Positions 18,401 to 27,842 are shown, counted from the stretch's first letter. The stretch: 64,000 bases of DNA from BJGV01 sp965205785 (GCA_965205785.1 OZ242188.1:1116001-1180000); one strand, 5' to 3'. Numbers and translations are program-made. Notes: generated by a model not told the origin, from the sequence alone.

Positions 18401-18650
18401 CAGGTTGCTCGATAGCAATTATTTTTTCTACCATCTGCCACGTAATTGGTTCGATATACGTGGAGTCTGCCATCTCTGGATCAGTCATTATCGTGGCAGG
18501 ATTGGAATTTACTAAGATTACTCGATAGCCTTCCTCACGAAGGGCTTTGCATGCCTGTGCACCAGAATAATCAAATTCACATGCCTGGCCAATAATAATA
18601 GGCCCTGCTCCAATGATAAGAATAGACTTAATGTCTGTGCGTTTAGGCAT
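15447..18650 (-). CDS. carB: Carbamoyl-phosphate synthase large subunit
   Basis: Makes carbamoyl phosphate from bicarbonate, ammonia and two ATP for arginine and pyrimidine synthesis. Its 1067 residues show the duplicated ATP-grasp architecture: first half from MPKRTDIKSILIIGAGPIIIGQ, second half from KIIVLGGGPNRIGQGIEFDYC near residue 555. The C-terminal MGS-like allosteric domain begins near residue 935. It follows carA by 81 bases. Confidence 0.99.
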   Translation of the reverse strand: MPKRTDIKSILIIGAGPIIIGQACEFDYSGAQACKALREEGYRVILVNSNPATIMTDPEMADSTYIEPITWQMVEKIIAIEQPDALLPTMGGQTALNCALDLAKHGVLDNYNVELIGASREAIDKAEDREKFKQAMKNINLSSARSAIAHSLEEALQVQAMVGYPTIVRPSFTMGGSGGGIAYNREEFLSICEHGLEASPTEELLIEESVIGWKEFEMEVVRDKLDNCIIVCTIENLDPMGIHTGDSITVAPAQTLTDKEYQIMRNASIAVLREIGVETGGSNVQFAVNPQDGRLLVIEMNPRVSRSSALASKATGFPIAKVASKLAIGYTLDELRNDITNKITPVSFEPTIDYVVTKIPRFAFEKFPQANDRLTTQMKSVGEVMAIGRTFQESLQKALRGLETGSDGLREKTSEIETIETELGDPGPERIWYIADAFRCGMGLSEIHTLTRIDPWFLIQIEDLVKQEQLLTNKTLDELNQDTLLKLKRSGFSDKRLAKLLNTEQTAIRTIRHHHNIRPVYKRVDTCAAEFATSTAYMYSTYEEECEALPTDRKKIIVLGGGPNRIGQGIEFDYCCVHAALALREDGFETIMVNCNPETVSTDYDTSDRLYFEPLTLEDVLEIVELEKPFGVIVQYGGQTPLKLARDLEANGVPIIGTSPDMIDCAEDRERFQKMLRQLGLKQPINRTARDYSSALAAADEIGYPLVVRPSYVLGGRAMEIVHEQKELERYMREAVKVSYDSPVLLDHFLNDAIEVDVDAICDGETVLIGGVMEHIEQAGVHSGDSACSLPPFSLSSDMRNELNRQTTAMAKALQVVGLMNVQFAIQDDIVYVLEVNPRASRTVPFVSKATGLQLAKISARCMVGITLHQQGLDDEVIPSYFSVKEAVFPFIKFPGVDTILGPEMKSTGEVMGVGNTFAEAFVKSQLAAGVKLPTAGNIFISVRKSDRHPAVETARKLAELGFTLYATRGTAAELTKAGLEVIPVNKVAEGRPHIVDMIKNGEINLIINTVEDKRSAIQDSYSIRHAVLQARVTYFTTLAGARAACISMTNMGELQAYDLQTLHIAK

Positions 18651-18731
18651 TTTTTTCCAGCAACGTTACTTGCAAAAATATAAAGAATTACAATAAATAG
18701 TTTTTACACCCACAAAATATCATTATTAAAT

Positions 18732-19874
18732 TTAGGTTTTTTGGTTCTCGATCATTCTGATAAAGTGATCAAATAAATAATCAACATCGTGAGGACCAGG
18801 GCTTGCTTCTGGGTGTCCTTGAAAGGAGAATGCCAAGCGGTCAGTTAATTCTATCCCTTGCAGACTACCGTCAAACAATGATATATGCGTAACTTTTACA
18901 TTTTTTGGTAGAGTTTCTGCATCTACTGCAAAACCATGATTTTGGCTAGAGATCATAACTTTTTTGTTGTCTAGACTCTGAACCGGATGGTTTGCACCAT
19001 GATGACCAAATTTCATTTTTATTGTTTTGGCACCGTTTGCCAGTCCTAGTAGTTGGTGTCCCAGGCAGATGCCAAAAATTGGTATCTTTTTTTCAAGCAA
19101 CTTCTTGATTGTTAAAATTGCGTAATCACAAGGTTCTGGATCTCCTGGCCCATTAGAAAGAAATACACCATCGGGTTGTAAAGCGAGAATTTCATCAACT
19201 GATGTTTGAGCAGGAACAACGGTAACTTTACAGTTTCTCTGCGCTAGCTTTCTCAAAATATTTTGCTTGATGCCGAAATCTAATGCGGCAACATGAAAAC
19301 GAAAGCTATTCTTTGTTTGATAATTATGTCCTAGTTCTTTTTCGCCTTCTGTCCATTCATAAGATTTGCTGCAGCTTACTACTTTGGCAAGATCCATTCC
19401 AGCCAAGCCTGGGAATTCATTTGCCTGTTTTAAGGCCTCTGACTCATTGATATTTCCCGCCATAAGGCAACCAGGTTGAGCACCTTTTTCACGTAGAATG
19501 CGTGTGAGTTTACGCGTATCTATTTCTGCAATAGCTACTACACCATGTTCTTTAAGATATTCTGGTAATGTTTGAGTTTTACGCCAATTACTAGCAATGA
19601 ATGACAGATCGCGAATTACTAATCCTGCGGCATGAATTTTATTAGTTTTTCCGGATTCAACGTCGTCCAAGTTGACGCCTGTGTTACCTATATGCGGGTA
19701 AGTAAGTGTAACAATCTGTTTGCAGTATGACGGGTCAGTGAGAATCTCCTGATATCCAGTCATTGCAGTATTAAAAACTACTTCACCTGTACTAATACCC
19801 TCCGCTCCAATTGATATTCCGCGAAGAATGGTGCCGTCAGCGAGTACGAGAACGGCAGGCAAGCGTTGTAGCAC
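18732..19874 (-). CDS. carA: Carbamoyl-phosphate synthase small (glutaminase) subunit
   Basis: Hydrolyses glutamine and channels ammonia to CarB. The N-terminal CPSase domain begins LPAVLVLADGT, and the class I glutaminase domain has the nucleophile elbow FGICLGHQLLG and the downstream FSFQGHPEASPGP (His/Glu). The open frame extends to 19925, but GTG at 19874 has AAGGAG exactly 6 bases upstream and begins the conserved region, so it is the better start (380 residues). It leads the car-greA-rlmE-ftsH-folP-glmM series. Confidence 0.98.
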   Translation of the reverse strand: MLQRLPAVLVLADGTILRGISIGAEGISTGEVVFNTAMTGYQEILTDPSYCKQIVTLTYPHIGNTGVNLDDVESGKTNKIHAAGLVIRDLSFIASNWRKTQTLPEYLKEHGVVAIAEIDTRKLTRILREKGAQPGCLMAGNINESEALKQANEFPGLAGMDLAKVVSCSKSYEWTEGEKELGHNYQTKNSFRFHVAALDFGIKQNILRKLAQRNCKVTVVPAQTSVDEILALQPDGVFLSNGPGDPEPCDYAILTIKKLLEKKIPIFGICLGHQLLGLANGAKTIKMKFGHHGANHPVQSLDNKKVMISSQNHGFAVDAETLPKNVKVTHISLFDGSLQGIELTDRLAFSFQGHPEASPGPHDVDYLFDHFIRMIENQKT

Positions 19875-20141
19875 TGGAAACTCCTTGAATACTAACCGGA
19901 CGTGGAAAGCGGGACAAGCTAACACTCGTCCCGCTTCATTAATTTATTGTAATTGTACGTGAAAAATGACCCTTTTTCAATGAAGATGCAGATACTCTGT
20001 AATAGAGAAAAGGTATCTTTTTTACTCATCAGGTGGTTACAATATTTTGTATGCCCTAGGTGGTACTATAGTCATATGCTTAAGAGAGAATCTACATTAT
20101 TCCCCCCCTGAAATTTTATAGTACAGGAATTTTATGTAGGA

Positions 20142-20909
20142 TTATTTAATCAAATGATTAGTAATCGCCACAAATTGTGAAACAGATAAATTCTCAGCTC
20201 TTAATTTTGGTTCAATTTGTAATATATCGAAGTCTTTTGGTTTCAGGTAATTTTGTAATGTATTACGAAGAGTTTTACGTCGTTGTGAGAATGAAGCGGC
20301 AACAATAGATGCAAATAAGTTTTCTTTATTTGCATCTACCATTTGTTTTTTAAGTGGGATCATTCGTACAAGAGCAGATTGAACTTTTGGTGTGGGATGG
20401 AAGGCTTCTGGTGGAATGGTAAATAGGAGTTCCATTTCAAAGCGGCTCTGTAACATAACAGAAAGTCGTCCATAGTTTGATGTAGAGGGTAAAGCAACCA
20501 TTCGCTCAACAACTTCTTTCTGTAGCATAAAGTGCATATCATAAATATTCTTTGTGAATTTGCTCAAATGAAACAAGATAGGTGTTGAAATATTGTATGG
20601 AAGATTACCTACTATTCGGAGACTCTTTCCCAGAGTAAAAAAATCAAATTTTAATGCGTCGGATAGGTGCGTTGTCAATTTATTTTCCTGATTTTCTCTT
20701 TGTAGGCGTGCAACAATATCGCGATCAATTTCTATCACATGTAAATGATTAAGTGAACTCAATAGTGGCTTTGTCAAGGCACCTAATCCTGGTCCAATCT
20801 CAACTAAAAGATTTTTTTTGGATGGAAGAATAGCTCGTACAATATTATGTATGACCTGTGAATCAACTAGAAAATTCTGACTAAATCGTTTACGAGGAAC
20901 GTGATGCAT
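20142..20909 (-). CDS. rsmA: 16S rRNA dimethyladenosine transferase RsmA
   Basis: Dimethylates A1518 and A1519 of 16S rRNA. It has the N-terminal FSQNFLVDSQVI, SAM motif I VEIGPGLGALTKPL, and catalytic NLPYNISTPILFHL. The 255-residue length is slightly short but complete. It is preceded by pdxA (52-base gap), the conserved lptD-surA-pdxA-rsmA order. The 217-base gap that follows, before the carA region, holds no clear gene. Confidence 0.98.
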   Translation of the reverse strand: MHHVPRKRFSQNFLVDSQVIHNIVRAILPSKKNLLVEIGPGLGALTKPLLSSLNHLHVIEIDRDIVARLQRENQENKLTTHLSDALKFDFFTLGKSLRIVGNLPYNISTPILFHLSKFTKNIYDMHFMLQKEVVERMVALPSTSNYGRLSVMLQSRFEMELLFTIPPEAFHPTPKVQSALVRMIPLKKQMVDANKENLFASIVAASFSQRRKTLRNTLQNYLKPKDFDILQIEPKLRAENLSVSQFVAITNHLIK

Positions 20910-20961
20910 AATTCTGAGAAATATTAAAGATGGTATTTGGCATGAATTAATTATTCATTGG

Positions 20962-22020
20962 TTAGAGTTTTCTATTTTCAATTAGAGTTATGGCCATTTC
21001 AATAGCCGCCAATAAGCTTCCAGAATCAGCTTGACCTGTAGCAGCTAAGTCCAGGGCAGTACCATGGTCCACTGAAGTACGGATTATGGGTAACCCTAGA
21101 GTAATGTTTACACCTTTACCGAAGCTCGCATGTTTTAGAACTGGCAGCCCTTGGTCATGATACATAGCAAATATACAATCATAATTTTTTAAATATAAGG
21201 GATTAAAGAGAGTATCGGCTGGAAGAGGACCTATCAAATTTACTCCTTCAGCACGTAATTTTTTTAATACTGGAATAATGATTTCTATTTCTTCGCTACC
21301 AAGATGGCCAGACTCGCCGGCATGAGGGTTTAGGCCTGCAACTACAATACGAGGTGAGGGAATCGAAAAACGAGTAATCAAATCGTGATTAATAAGACGT
21401 AGTTTTTGTTCTAATCTTGTAGGCGTAATGGCAGCAGCAACATCCTTTAAAGGTAGATGAGTTGTGGCAAGTGTTACTCGCATGTTGCCTCCAACTAGCA
21501 TCATTACAACCTGAGATTCTGTGAGTTGAGATAAATATTCAGTATGACCAGTAAAAGTGATGCCGGCATCATTGATTACACCTTTATGTACTGGCGCAGT
21601 TACAATTCCATCAAATTCTCCGGTGCAGCAACCTTCAACTGCTCTCTCTAAAGTTTTCAGAACATATCTAGAATTAGCTAAATCAGGTTTTCCTGGGATA
21701 GAAGGTTTGTCCAAAGGTACGTGCAATACTACTAAGCTGCCAGCTTTATGGTTACCTACGGAAGATGGAGAATAGTCTAACAGTTCAAGTGGAGACTGTA
21801 TTATTTGTGCTCGATCTTGTAGCAGGTTTTTGTCTGTGATTACAACTAGTTTACACGGCAGATCCTTCTGTGCAATTTGCGCACAGATATCTGGCCCAAT
21901 GCCAGCTGGTTCACCAGTAGTAAGGATTAAAGTTGGATTGGTAGGAGTAACAGAAGTCACTGTATTTAATGAATGAAGCTTAAATTTCCTCAGACCGGTA
22001 TTCAACGTAAGCCCGGTCAC
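20962..22020 (-). CDS. pdxA: 4-hydroxythreonine-4-phosphate dehydrogenase
   Basis: Oxidises 4-phosphohydroxythreonine in pyridoxal phosphate synthesis. The N-terminal LILTTGEPAGIGPDI, TAPVHK (near residue 142), the metal-binding histidine in FTGHTEYL, and GLNPHAGE are all present. The true start is unclear. The longest frame begins with GTG at 22020 and overlaps surA by 41 bases. Starts closer to PTNPTLILTTG include a GTG about 20 codons in, without a clear ribosome binding site. Confidence 0.96.
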   Translation of the reverse strand: MTGLTLNTGLRKFKLHSLNTVTSVTPTNPTLILTTGEPAGIGPDICAQIAQKDLPCKLVVITDKNLLQDRAQIIQSPLELLDYSPSSVGNHKAGSLVVLHVPLDKPSIPGKPDLANSRYVLKTLERAVEGCCTGEFDGIVTAPVHKGVINDAGITFTGHTEYLSQLTESQVVMMLVGGNMRVTLATTHLPLKDVAAAITPTRLEQKLRLINHDLITRFSIPSPRIVVAGLNPHAGESGHLGSEEIEIIIPVLKKLRAEGVNLIGPLPADTLFNPLYLKNYDCIFAMYHDQGLPVLKHASFGKGVNITLGLPIIRTSVDHGTALDLAATGQADSGSLLAAIEMAITLIENRKL

Positions 22021-23299
22021 GCAATTGCTGTAGCCATTCTTGATAAGCAGAGTCGGACTTACGAGCGCGTATTGTTTTACTTGCTTCTTGACGTTGTCGT
22101 TCGTTACTCACATCCTTGGTGCGACGTTCCAGTACTTGGATTATATGCCAACCAAATGTCGATTGTACCGGGTCACTGAAACCTCCTGGTTGGAGTCTGT
22201 CCATAGCTTGCTCAAATTCAGGTACAGTGTCACCTGGCGAGACCCAATCCAGATCACCGCCTGAAGAAGCACTAGGATCTTCAGAATGGAGCTTAGCTAA
22301 TGCTTCGAAATCTGCACCATTATCTAAACGTTCTTTAAGACGAATTATACGATTTCTGGCATCATCTTCAGATGTAAGTTCACTGACCTTTATGAGGATA
22401 TGGCGTACATGGGTTTGGTCTATTATCACCACTTTGTTTCCTTCTCCTCCTCGTCTATCGTGGAGCTTAAGAATATGGAAACCACTTGAACTTTGAATTA
22501 TTTGTGTCAATTCTCCTTGGCGCATAGGTTTTAATGTTTCAGAGAATTTTGTTGGCAACTGTGTTGCTGGACGCCAGCCAAGTTTTCCTCCTTCTAAAGC
22601 ATCCGCAGCATCAGAAAACTCAGCAGCTACTTGAGCGAAATCATCACCATTTTTTAGTTTGGCTAATGCTTCTCCTGCCCGTTGCCGCCTACCTTCAATT
22701 TTTTCTGGGGTGGCTCGATCTGGAATTCTTATCATAATGTGAGAAAGTTGATATTCGTCAGCGTTTCCAGATGAATGCTCTTGGTTATATAGGAAATTAT
22801 CCACTTCTCCATCAGAAACTTTAATTTTTTTGATTACTTCACGATCTTTTAAACGAACTAAGAGCATTTCATTTCGAATTTCTTCTCGAAATTTATCGTA
22901 ACTAATTCCTTCCTGATTAAGAAGCACATAAAATTCCTCTTTAGTCATTTTATTTGCATTTGCAATACGATTAAGTGCTTGCTCAAGTTCTGTGTCACCT
23001 ATAGTCATACCAATCTCATTTGCGAGTTGAAGCTGTACACGAGTGAGAATTTCTCTTTCAAGTATTTGGCCTTCAAGAATTTCTTTTGAAGGTGCTTCTA
23101 TCCCTTGTTTCTGTAATTGTTTTATACTGAGCTTAAGTACCTCATCGAGTTCTTGTCGCGTTATACACTCTCCGTTTACGACTGCAACTATATGATCAAT
23201 AGGCTTAGCAGCTCCTATATCATCAGATTGTGCAACTACCTTATTTGTTGTAAACAAAACAAAAAAAGTTAGCAGAAAGATTAAATTTTTAGTCCTCAT
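21980..23299 (-). CDS. surA: Periplasmic chaperone and peptidyl-prolyl isomerase SurA
   Basis: Escorts outer-membrane proteins, notably LptD, to the BAM complex. It has a signal peptide (about residues 1-23, LIFLLTFFVLFTTNKVVAQ), an N-terminal chaperone domain, and two parvulin domains (about residues 185-290 and 298-400). The parvulin segments include YQLSHIMIRIPD and QTHVRHILIKV, with GWRPATQLP and LDWVSPGDTVPEFE. Its 439 residues are typical. Its start overlaps the lptD stop by 4 bases (ATGA coupling). Confidence 0.98.
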   Translation of the reverse strand: MRTKNLIFLLTFFVLFTTNKVVAQSDDIGAAKPIDHIVAVVNGECITRQELDEVLKLSIKQLQKQGIEAPSKEILEGQILEREILTRVQLQLANEIGMTIGDTELEQALNRIANANKMTKEEFYVLLNQEGISYDKFREEIRNEMLLVRLKDREVIKKIKVSDGEVDNFLYNQEHSSGNADEYQLSHIMIRIPDRATPEKIEGRRQRAGEALAKLKNGDDFAQVAAEFSDAADALEGGKLGWRPATQLPTKFSETLKPMRQGELTQIIQSSSGFHILKLHDRRGGEGNKVVIIDQTHVRHILIKVSELTSEDDARNRIIRLKERLDNGADFEALAKLHSEDPSASSGGDLDWVSPGDTVPEFEQAMDRLQPGGFSDPVQSTFGWHIIQVLERRTKDVSNERQRQEASKTIRARKSDSAYQEWLQQLRDRAYVEYRSEEI

Positions 23300-25893
23300 C
23301 GTAATTCTAAATCATTGTATTGATTCTCTTGTCCGTCAATATTCGTGTATCCTGGAATGCTACGCTGCAAAATTCGGAGTGGGTTTGAACCGATTTGCAA
23401 TAGACCACCAAGCTCAAGTTGTAAATAAAAAGTAGTATTTGTCCTTGTAGTAGAGGTACGAAGACGTTGTACTACAAAGCGTGCTGTCCAGCAGCAAGCA
23501 TTATATTCAATTCCTGCAAGCCCTTCCAGCATTCTACTGTCTCTGATTGAGTAATTTAAGCGTCCAACACCTTGCCACCTCTTTGCTATAGACCATTGTC
23601 CTGAAATGTCAGTTTGTTCTAATACGCCACGGGTAAAACGGTAGCCAAGATTAACTACTTTACCTAGTTCTGGTTGATAACTAACACTTGAACGAATTAC
23701 TTCAGTACGTGCTTTACTTTGATCAAACTGCATAGTTGTATTGGTACTTAAAGTTGGCGTAATTTTTCCGGATAATGCAACAATAAAATCTGGATTATTT
23801 ATCTTGGTTTGTTGTGGTAGAGTAAGTCTAACTCGACGTTTCCTTAAATGCAGTTGTTGTCCAACAGCTATACGAAACCGCTCAATACCTGTATCTGATT
23901 CAATTAGGCGTGATGTGAGTGCCATAGTAACTCGATTTGCATCATTGATTCGATCGCTACCACTAAAACGATTTTCAGTAAACAATCTAGCAAAACTAAA
24001 ATCCATTTGAGCTGAATCAAAGTTAGGTAGAAGATCTTGATTGTCAAAAGGAATATAAACGTAGTAAAGCCGTGGTTCAATGGTTTGGGTAAATTGTTCC
24101 CCTATTAATTTAGTTTCACGATCAAACGTAACACCGCTATCCAGACTCATGATTGGTAGAGTACGGCTTAGGTTCTTTTTTGATGTTGTAGTAGTTGAGG
24201 AGTTTAGGTTGTATCCGGTATGGTGTACGCCAACTTTAGGTTTAATAAAGCCAAACGAGTTTTGCAGAGGCACACTAACATTAGGAAAAAATGTGTAACG
24301 TTTTCCATCAACCAGGGTAGGGTGGTCAAAATCTGTCCAGCTACCACTGAAACTAAGATCAGCTCCAAACACATTGTGTTGAGTTGCATTCAGTAGAACC
24401 TGTGGAAGACGTCTGTATGGCGTGATAATAGTGACAACAGGATCCTGAATAGTTTGGAATTTCTGAACCTGAGTACTAAATGATACGGTCCCATTCTTTC
24501 CCAGGGAGCTGTTATATGCTACTAGGCCTTGCTGCAACAAGTTGGTTCTGGATGTTACTTTAAGACCTTTGCCAAGATCGCGAAAGAAAGCGTCATCTGA
24601 GACTCTATTAAAATCAAGTCGGGTACGCCAGCCCTTACCTAGTTTCTGATCATGCATGAATTGCACCCGATGACGGGTCTGATCTGTTTTAAGATCATCC
24701 GGCAAAATATCAAATATTAAGTTTCCCTTTATATCTTTCGTTAAATAACGAAATTCATTGTTTGCCATTATCCCGCGTTTAGACATAGCTCGAGCTTTGA
24801 ATGTCGCATCAAAATTAGGAGCAATATTCCAATAAAATGGTATAGAAACATCAAGACCAGTTCTGCCATTTGTGCTATAGATGGGGGCAAGTAGCCCAGT
24901 CTTACGTTTTCCACTATATGAGAAGTTGCCCCAAGGCGTATAACCTATCGGGAGACCTAAAAATTTTAGTTTAGCGCTACGAGCAGTCCCAGTTTTATCA
25001 TTGTCATCCATTTCCAAGTCGTTAGCTTCAACCACCCAGTCCTCATTTCCTTCTGGGCAGGTAGTATATCGAGCTTGTCGAAACCGATATAATCCTTCCC
25101 CTTCAATAAGAACTGTTTTAGCACCTCCTCGGCTACTGCCATCTTTTAATTGGTAACTTGGGTTGTCCATTTGTCCTGTTTTACTTTCAAGATTCATCTT
25201 AAGGCGTGAGCCTTCTATTACGTCTCCTTGTTGTTCAACACGTACGTCTCCTTCAACTTCGATATCATCAGTTTCTTGAAAATATTTCATTCGGTCAGCA
25301 GTAATAATTTGGTCGTCGCTACGTAGCTCAGCATTACCAATACCTTCAACTTCAAGTTCATTGTGACCTTGTATGAGATCAGCTTCGATAAATACAGGCC
25401 TTTCATTGTTTTCTGTTTTTGCAATGGGCGCTACTATTTCGCGGCCAATTTTTTGTTTCGGTGATAGTGGTTTCATCAATGCAATTTGCTCACCATTGCG
25501 TAGTCCTGATCCTGCTATAGATTCAAGTTCCTGGATATTCTTATTTTGTATGTGCTTGGACTTAGCAAACGCAGATTGGTTCTTTTGGTTCTCATTCTTA
25601 ATGGAGTTTAATGCCAGATTTTGTTTAGGTAACGCGGCATCAGCAAATGCTGTGTGTTTACTACTACGCAGTTCTTTCTTGCCTCTAGATTCAGCTTCTA
25701 GTTCACTATGGTTTTGTAAGCTTTTAGTAAGAGTCAATATAGGTTTGCTTTTGATATTTCTCTTCGCGCTTGGTGATATTGCAACTTCACTATCAATTAT
25801 CTGCACAGATGATCGTTCATCGGCAGGTGCATTGAAAGAGATACAAAGTAAAAAAATAGACCAACAAGTAGAATGGTAAAGTTGCAGTCTCAT
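23296..25893 (-). CDS. lptD: LPS-assembly protein LptD
   Basis: Outer-membrane beta-barrel that inserts lipopolysaccharide into the outer leaflet together with LptE. It has a signal peptide (about 1-24, ending in APA), a long charged N-terminal region of about 140 residues, then the periplasmic jellyroll domain from PVFIEADLIQG (near 166) to about 290, and the C-terminal barrel. Cysteines at the CPEGNEDW and NACCWTARF positions fit the disulfide pattern of the family. The extra N-terminal region holds two degenerate copies of the ELExxxxGxxELR motif seen intact at about 179-191. It is the first gene of the lptD-surA-pdxA-rsmA operon. Confidence 0.97.
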   Translation of the reverse strand: MRLQLYHSTCWSIFLLCISFNAPADERSSVQIIDSEVAISPSAKRNIKSKPILTLTKSLQNHSELEAESRGKKELRSSKHTAFADAALPKQNLALNSIKNENQKNQSAFAKSKHIQNKNIQELESIAGSGLRNGEQIALMKPLSPKQKIGREIVAPIAKTENNERPVFIEADLIQGHNELEVEGIGNAELRSDDQIITADRMKYFQETDDIEVEGDVRVEQQGDVIEGSRLKMNLESKTGQMDNPSYQLKDGSSRGGAKTVLIEGEGLYRFRQARYTTCPEGNEDWVVEANDLEMDDNDKTGTARSAKLKFLGLPIGYTPWGNFSYSGKRKTGLLAPIYSTNGRTGLDVSIPFYWNIAPNFDATFKARAMSKRGIMANNEFRYLTKDIKGNLIFDILPDDLKTDQTRHRVQFMHDQKLGKGWRTRLDFNRVSDDAFFRDLGKGLKVTSRTNLLQQGLVAYNSSLGKNGTVSFSTQVQKFQTIQDPVVTIITPYRRLPQVLLNATQHNVFGADLSFSGSWTDFDHPTLVDGKRYTFFPNVSVPLQNSFGFIKPKVGVHHTGYNLNSSTTTTSKKNLSRTLPIMSLDSGVTFDRETKLIGEQFTQTIEPRLYYVYIPFDNQDLLPNFDSAQMDFSFARLFTENRFSGSDRINDANRVTMALTSRLIESDTGIERFRIAVGQQLHLRKRRVRLTLPQQTKINNPDFIVALSGKITPTLSTNTTMQFDQSKARTEVIRSSVSYQPELGKVVNLGYRFTRGVLEQTDISGQWSIAKRWQGVGRLNYSIRDSRMLEGLAGIEYNACCWTARFVVQRLRTSTTRTNTTFYLQLELGGLLQIGSNPLRILQRSIPGYTNIDGQENQYNDLELR

Positions 25894-26371
25894 TTTTTAG
25901 ATATCTGACCTGAAAAAAACATATGTTTACGGGTTTATCATTGTTTTCAGGTTTGCAAGTATCGGATAACCAATATTGAAGCGTAAAAGCACAAAATTTT
26001 CTGCAGCCACCCTGCAAAAAAGGAGAAGCAAAGCCGAGTTAATCGTTAAGCTTGCTTGACCATGATTTATTTGAGAAATGTTGTAAGTGTAACAAAAAAC
26101 TGCAGACAAGCCACATACATGCTCTTATGATATAGATAGTAGAAATATTTACTATTCTAAATTAAGTGATAAGTTAATTGCGCCGAGTATTACATCTGAG
26201 TGATGAAGAAAGGGTGTAGGGTCGTATTGAATTGAAAAACAAATAAAAGAAATTGTATTCATTTTAATTGGTTTTAATATGGGCCTTAAGTATTAGTACT
26301 TAGGGCAATCTTGTGCCAGAGATATATTGCTGGCGTATTGAAGCGTATATTTTTGATTGGAGAATCAAGCT
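25894..26371. other. Divergent intergenic region between lptD and mpl
   Basis: About 480 bases without a credible gene. It must hold the promoters of the lptD operon (minus) and mpl (plus), but no strong -35/-10 pair stands out. Close to mpl it contains one hairpin (26283-26306). Open frames here are short and without ribosome binding sites. Confidence 0.6.
26283..26306 (+). other. Hairpin in the probable mpl leader
   Basis: GCCTTAAGTA pairs with TACTTAGGGC around a TTAG loop: ten pairs with one G-U. It lies about 65 bases before the mpl ATG. It has no following T-run, so it is not an intrinsic terminator. Function unknown. Confidence 0.4.
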
Positions 26372-27730
26372 ATGCATATCCATATTCTTGGTATTTGTGG
26401 CACCTTTATGGGCGGCATAGCAGTCATTGCGCGGCAAGCTGGACATGAGGTGACGGGTTGCGATTCTAGTGTTTATCCGCCTATGAGTACCCAGCTTGAG
26501 TCTCAGGGGATTAAATTGATTGAGGGGTATGATCCTGGACAGATTGATCTGAATCCGGATGTATTTGTCGTTGGTAACGTTGTTTCAAGAGGTAACCCAT
26601 TAATGGAGGAAATATTAAATCGTAATCTACGATATATTTCTGCCCCTCAATGGCTCTCAGAGAATGTGCTTAGGGATAAATGGGTATTGGCGGTTTCTGG
26701 TACTCATGGTAAGACTACAACGAGTTCAATGTTGGCGTGGATATTGGAATACGCTGGAATGAAGTCGGGGTTTCTTATTGGTGGGATACCTGAAAATTTT
26801 AGTGTTTCAGCTAGATTAAGTAGTGATTCCCCTTTCTTTGTCATTGAAGCTGATGAGTACGATACAGCATTTTTTGATAAACGCTCCAAATTTGTTCATT
26901 TACGGCCTAGAACAGCAATCCTCAATAATTTGGAGTTCGATCATGCCGATATCTTCGTCGATCTTGCATCTATAATGCAACAATTTCATCATTTCGTACG
27001 TATAATTCCTGGTAATGGCTTGATAGTTACTAATGGCAGAGAAGAGAATTTAGTTCAGGTTCTTGCCAAAGGATGTTGGACGCCGGTAGAGAAAATAGGG
27101 GTGGGCGATGGTTGGCAAGCTGAGACTTTGACCAATGACAGTATTGATATTTCGTTCAAGGGAAAATCCCAAGGTAGCCTACATTGGGAATTGATGGGCG
27201 AACATAACCGTATGAATGCGTTGGCTGCATTAGCTGCTGCTCATCATGCTGGTGTAACAATCAAAGCAGGGATTACAGCATTGACACAATTTAAAAACGT
27301 CAAACGTCGCATGGAGCTATGTGGTGTAGTGAATGAAATTACAGTATATGACGATTTTGCACATCATCCTACGGCAATTCAGACAACTATTGAAGGTTTA
27401 AGAAATAAAGTAAATAATGCGCGAATTATTGCAGTACTGGAACCTCGTTCTAATACCATGAAAATGGGTACATGGAAGGATAGTCTTGCTGAAAGTATTA
27501 ATACTGCAGATCTAGTATTTTGTTATACATCAGATTTGGGATGGGACGTGCAGGACGCGTTAAAGTCTTTGGGCTCAAAAGTTGTGAACAGTGATAATTT
27601 GGAGCAATTAATCGAGGCAATTACCGCTGCTGCTCGCCCGGGTGATTATGTGTTGATCATGAGTAATGGTGGGTTTGGTGGTATCCACCAAAAAATACTT
27701 AAATCGTTGAATGCAAGTTATCAATCATAA
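26372..27730 (+). CDS. mpl: UDP-N-acetylmuramate:L-Ala-gamma-D-Glu-meso-DAP ligase
   Basis: Recycles cell-wall tripeptide by ligating it to UDP-MurNAc. It is a Mur ligase-family protein of about 452 residues, starting MHIHILGICGTFMGG with ATP-binding SGTHGKTTTSSMLAW. The central domain motifs include NLEFDHADIF, and the C-terminal domain has YDDFAHHPTAI. The frame opens at TTG 26357, but ATG at 26372 with GGAG 8 bases upstream is the evident start. It stands alone and ends before a strong terminator. Confidence 0.97.
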   Translation: MHIHILGICGTFMGGIAVIARQAGHEVTGCDSSVYPPMSTQLESQGIKLIEGYDPGQIDLNPDVFVVGNVVSRGNPLMEEILNRNLRYISAPQWLSENVLRDKWVLAVSGTHGKTTTSSMLAWILEYAGMKSGFLIGGIPENFSVSARLSSDSPFFVIEADEYDTAFFDKRSKFVHLRPRTAILNNLEFDHADIFVDLASIMQQFHHFVRIIPGNGLIVTNGREENLVQVLAKGCWTPVEKIGVGDGWQAETLTNDSIDISFKGKSQGSLHWELMGEHNRMNALAALAAAHHAGVTIKAGITALTQFKNVKRRMELCGVVNEITVYDDFAHHPTAIQTTIEGLRNKVNNARIIAVLEPRSNTMKMGTWKDSLAESINTADLVFCYTSDLGWDVQDALKSLGSKVVNSDNLEQLIEAITAAARPGDYVLIMSNGGFGGIHQKILKSLNASYQS

Positions 27731-27810
27731 ATAGAGATGTCATTTAGGAAAATATGAGGTTGTATGTATAGGAAAAATAGATAGAAATTTGGTTAAAGGA
27801 GTCAAAAATG

Positions 27811-27842
27811 ATGCCGATACTTGATTGTATCGGCATTTTTTA
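27811..27842 (+). terminator. Rho-independent terminator after mpl
   Basis: ATGCCGATAC and GTATCGGCAT form a perfect 10-pair stem with a 6-base loop, followed by TTTTTT and more T. It lies 80 bases after the mpl stop and insulates the DUF4347 gene from mpl transcription. Confidence 0.92.

Noticed and set aside
22040..22496. Plus-strand frames opposite surA
   Set aside because: Antisense shadows of surA; cysteine- and serine-rich translations without family features.
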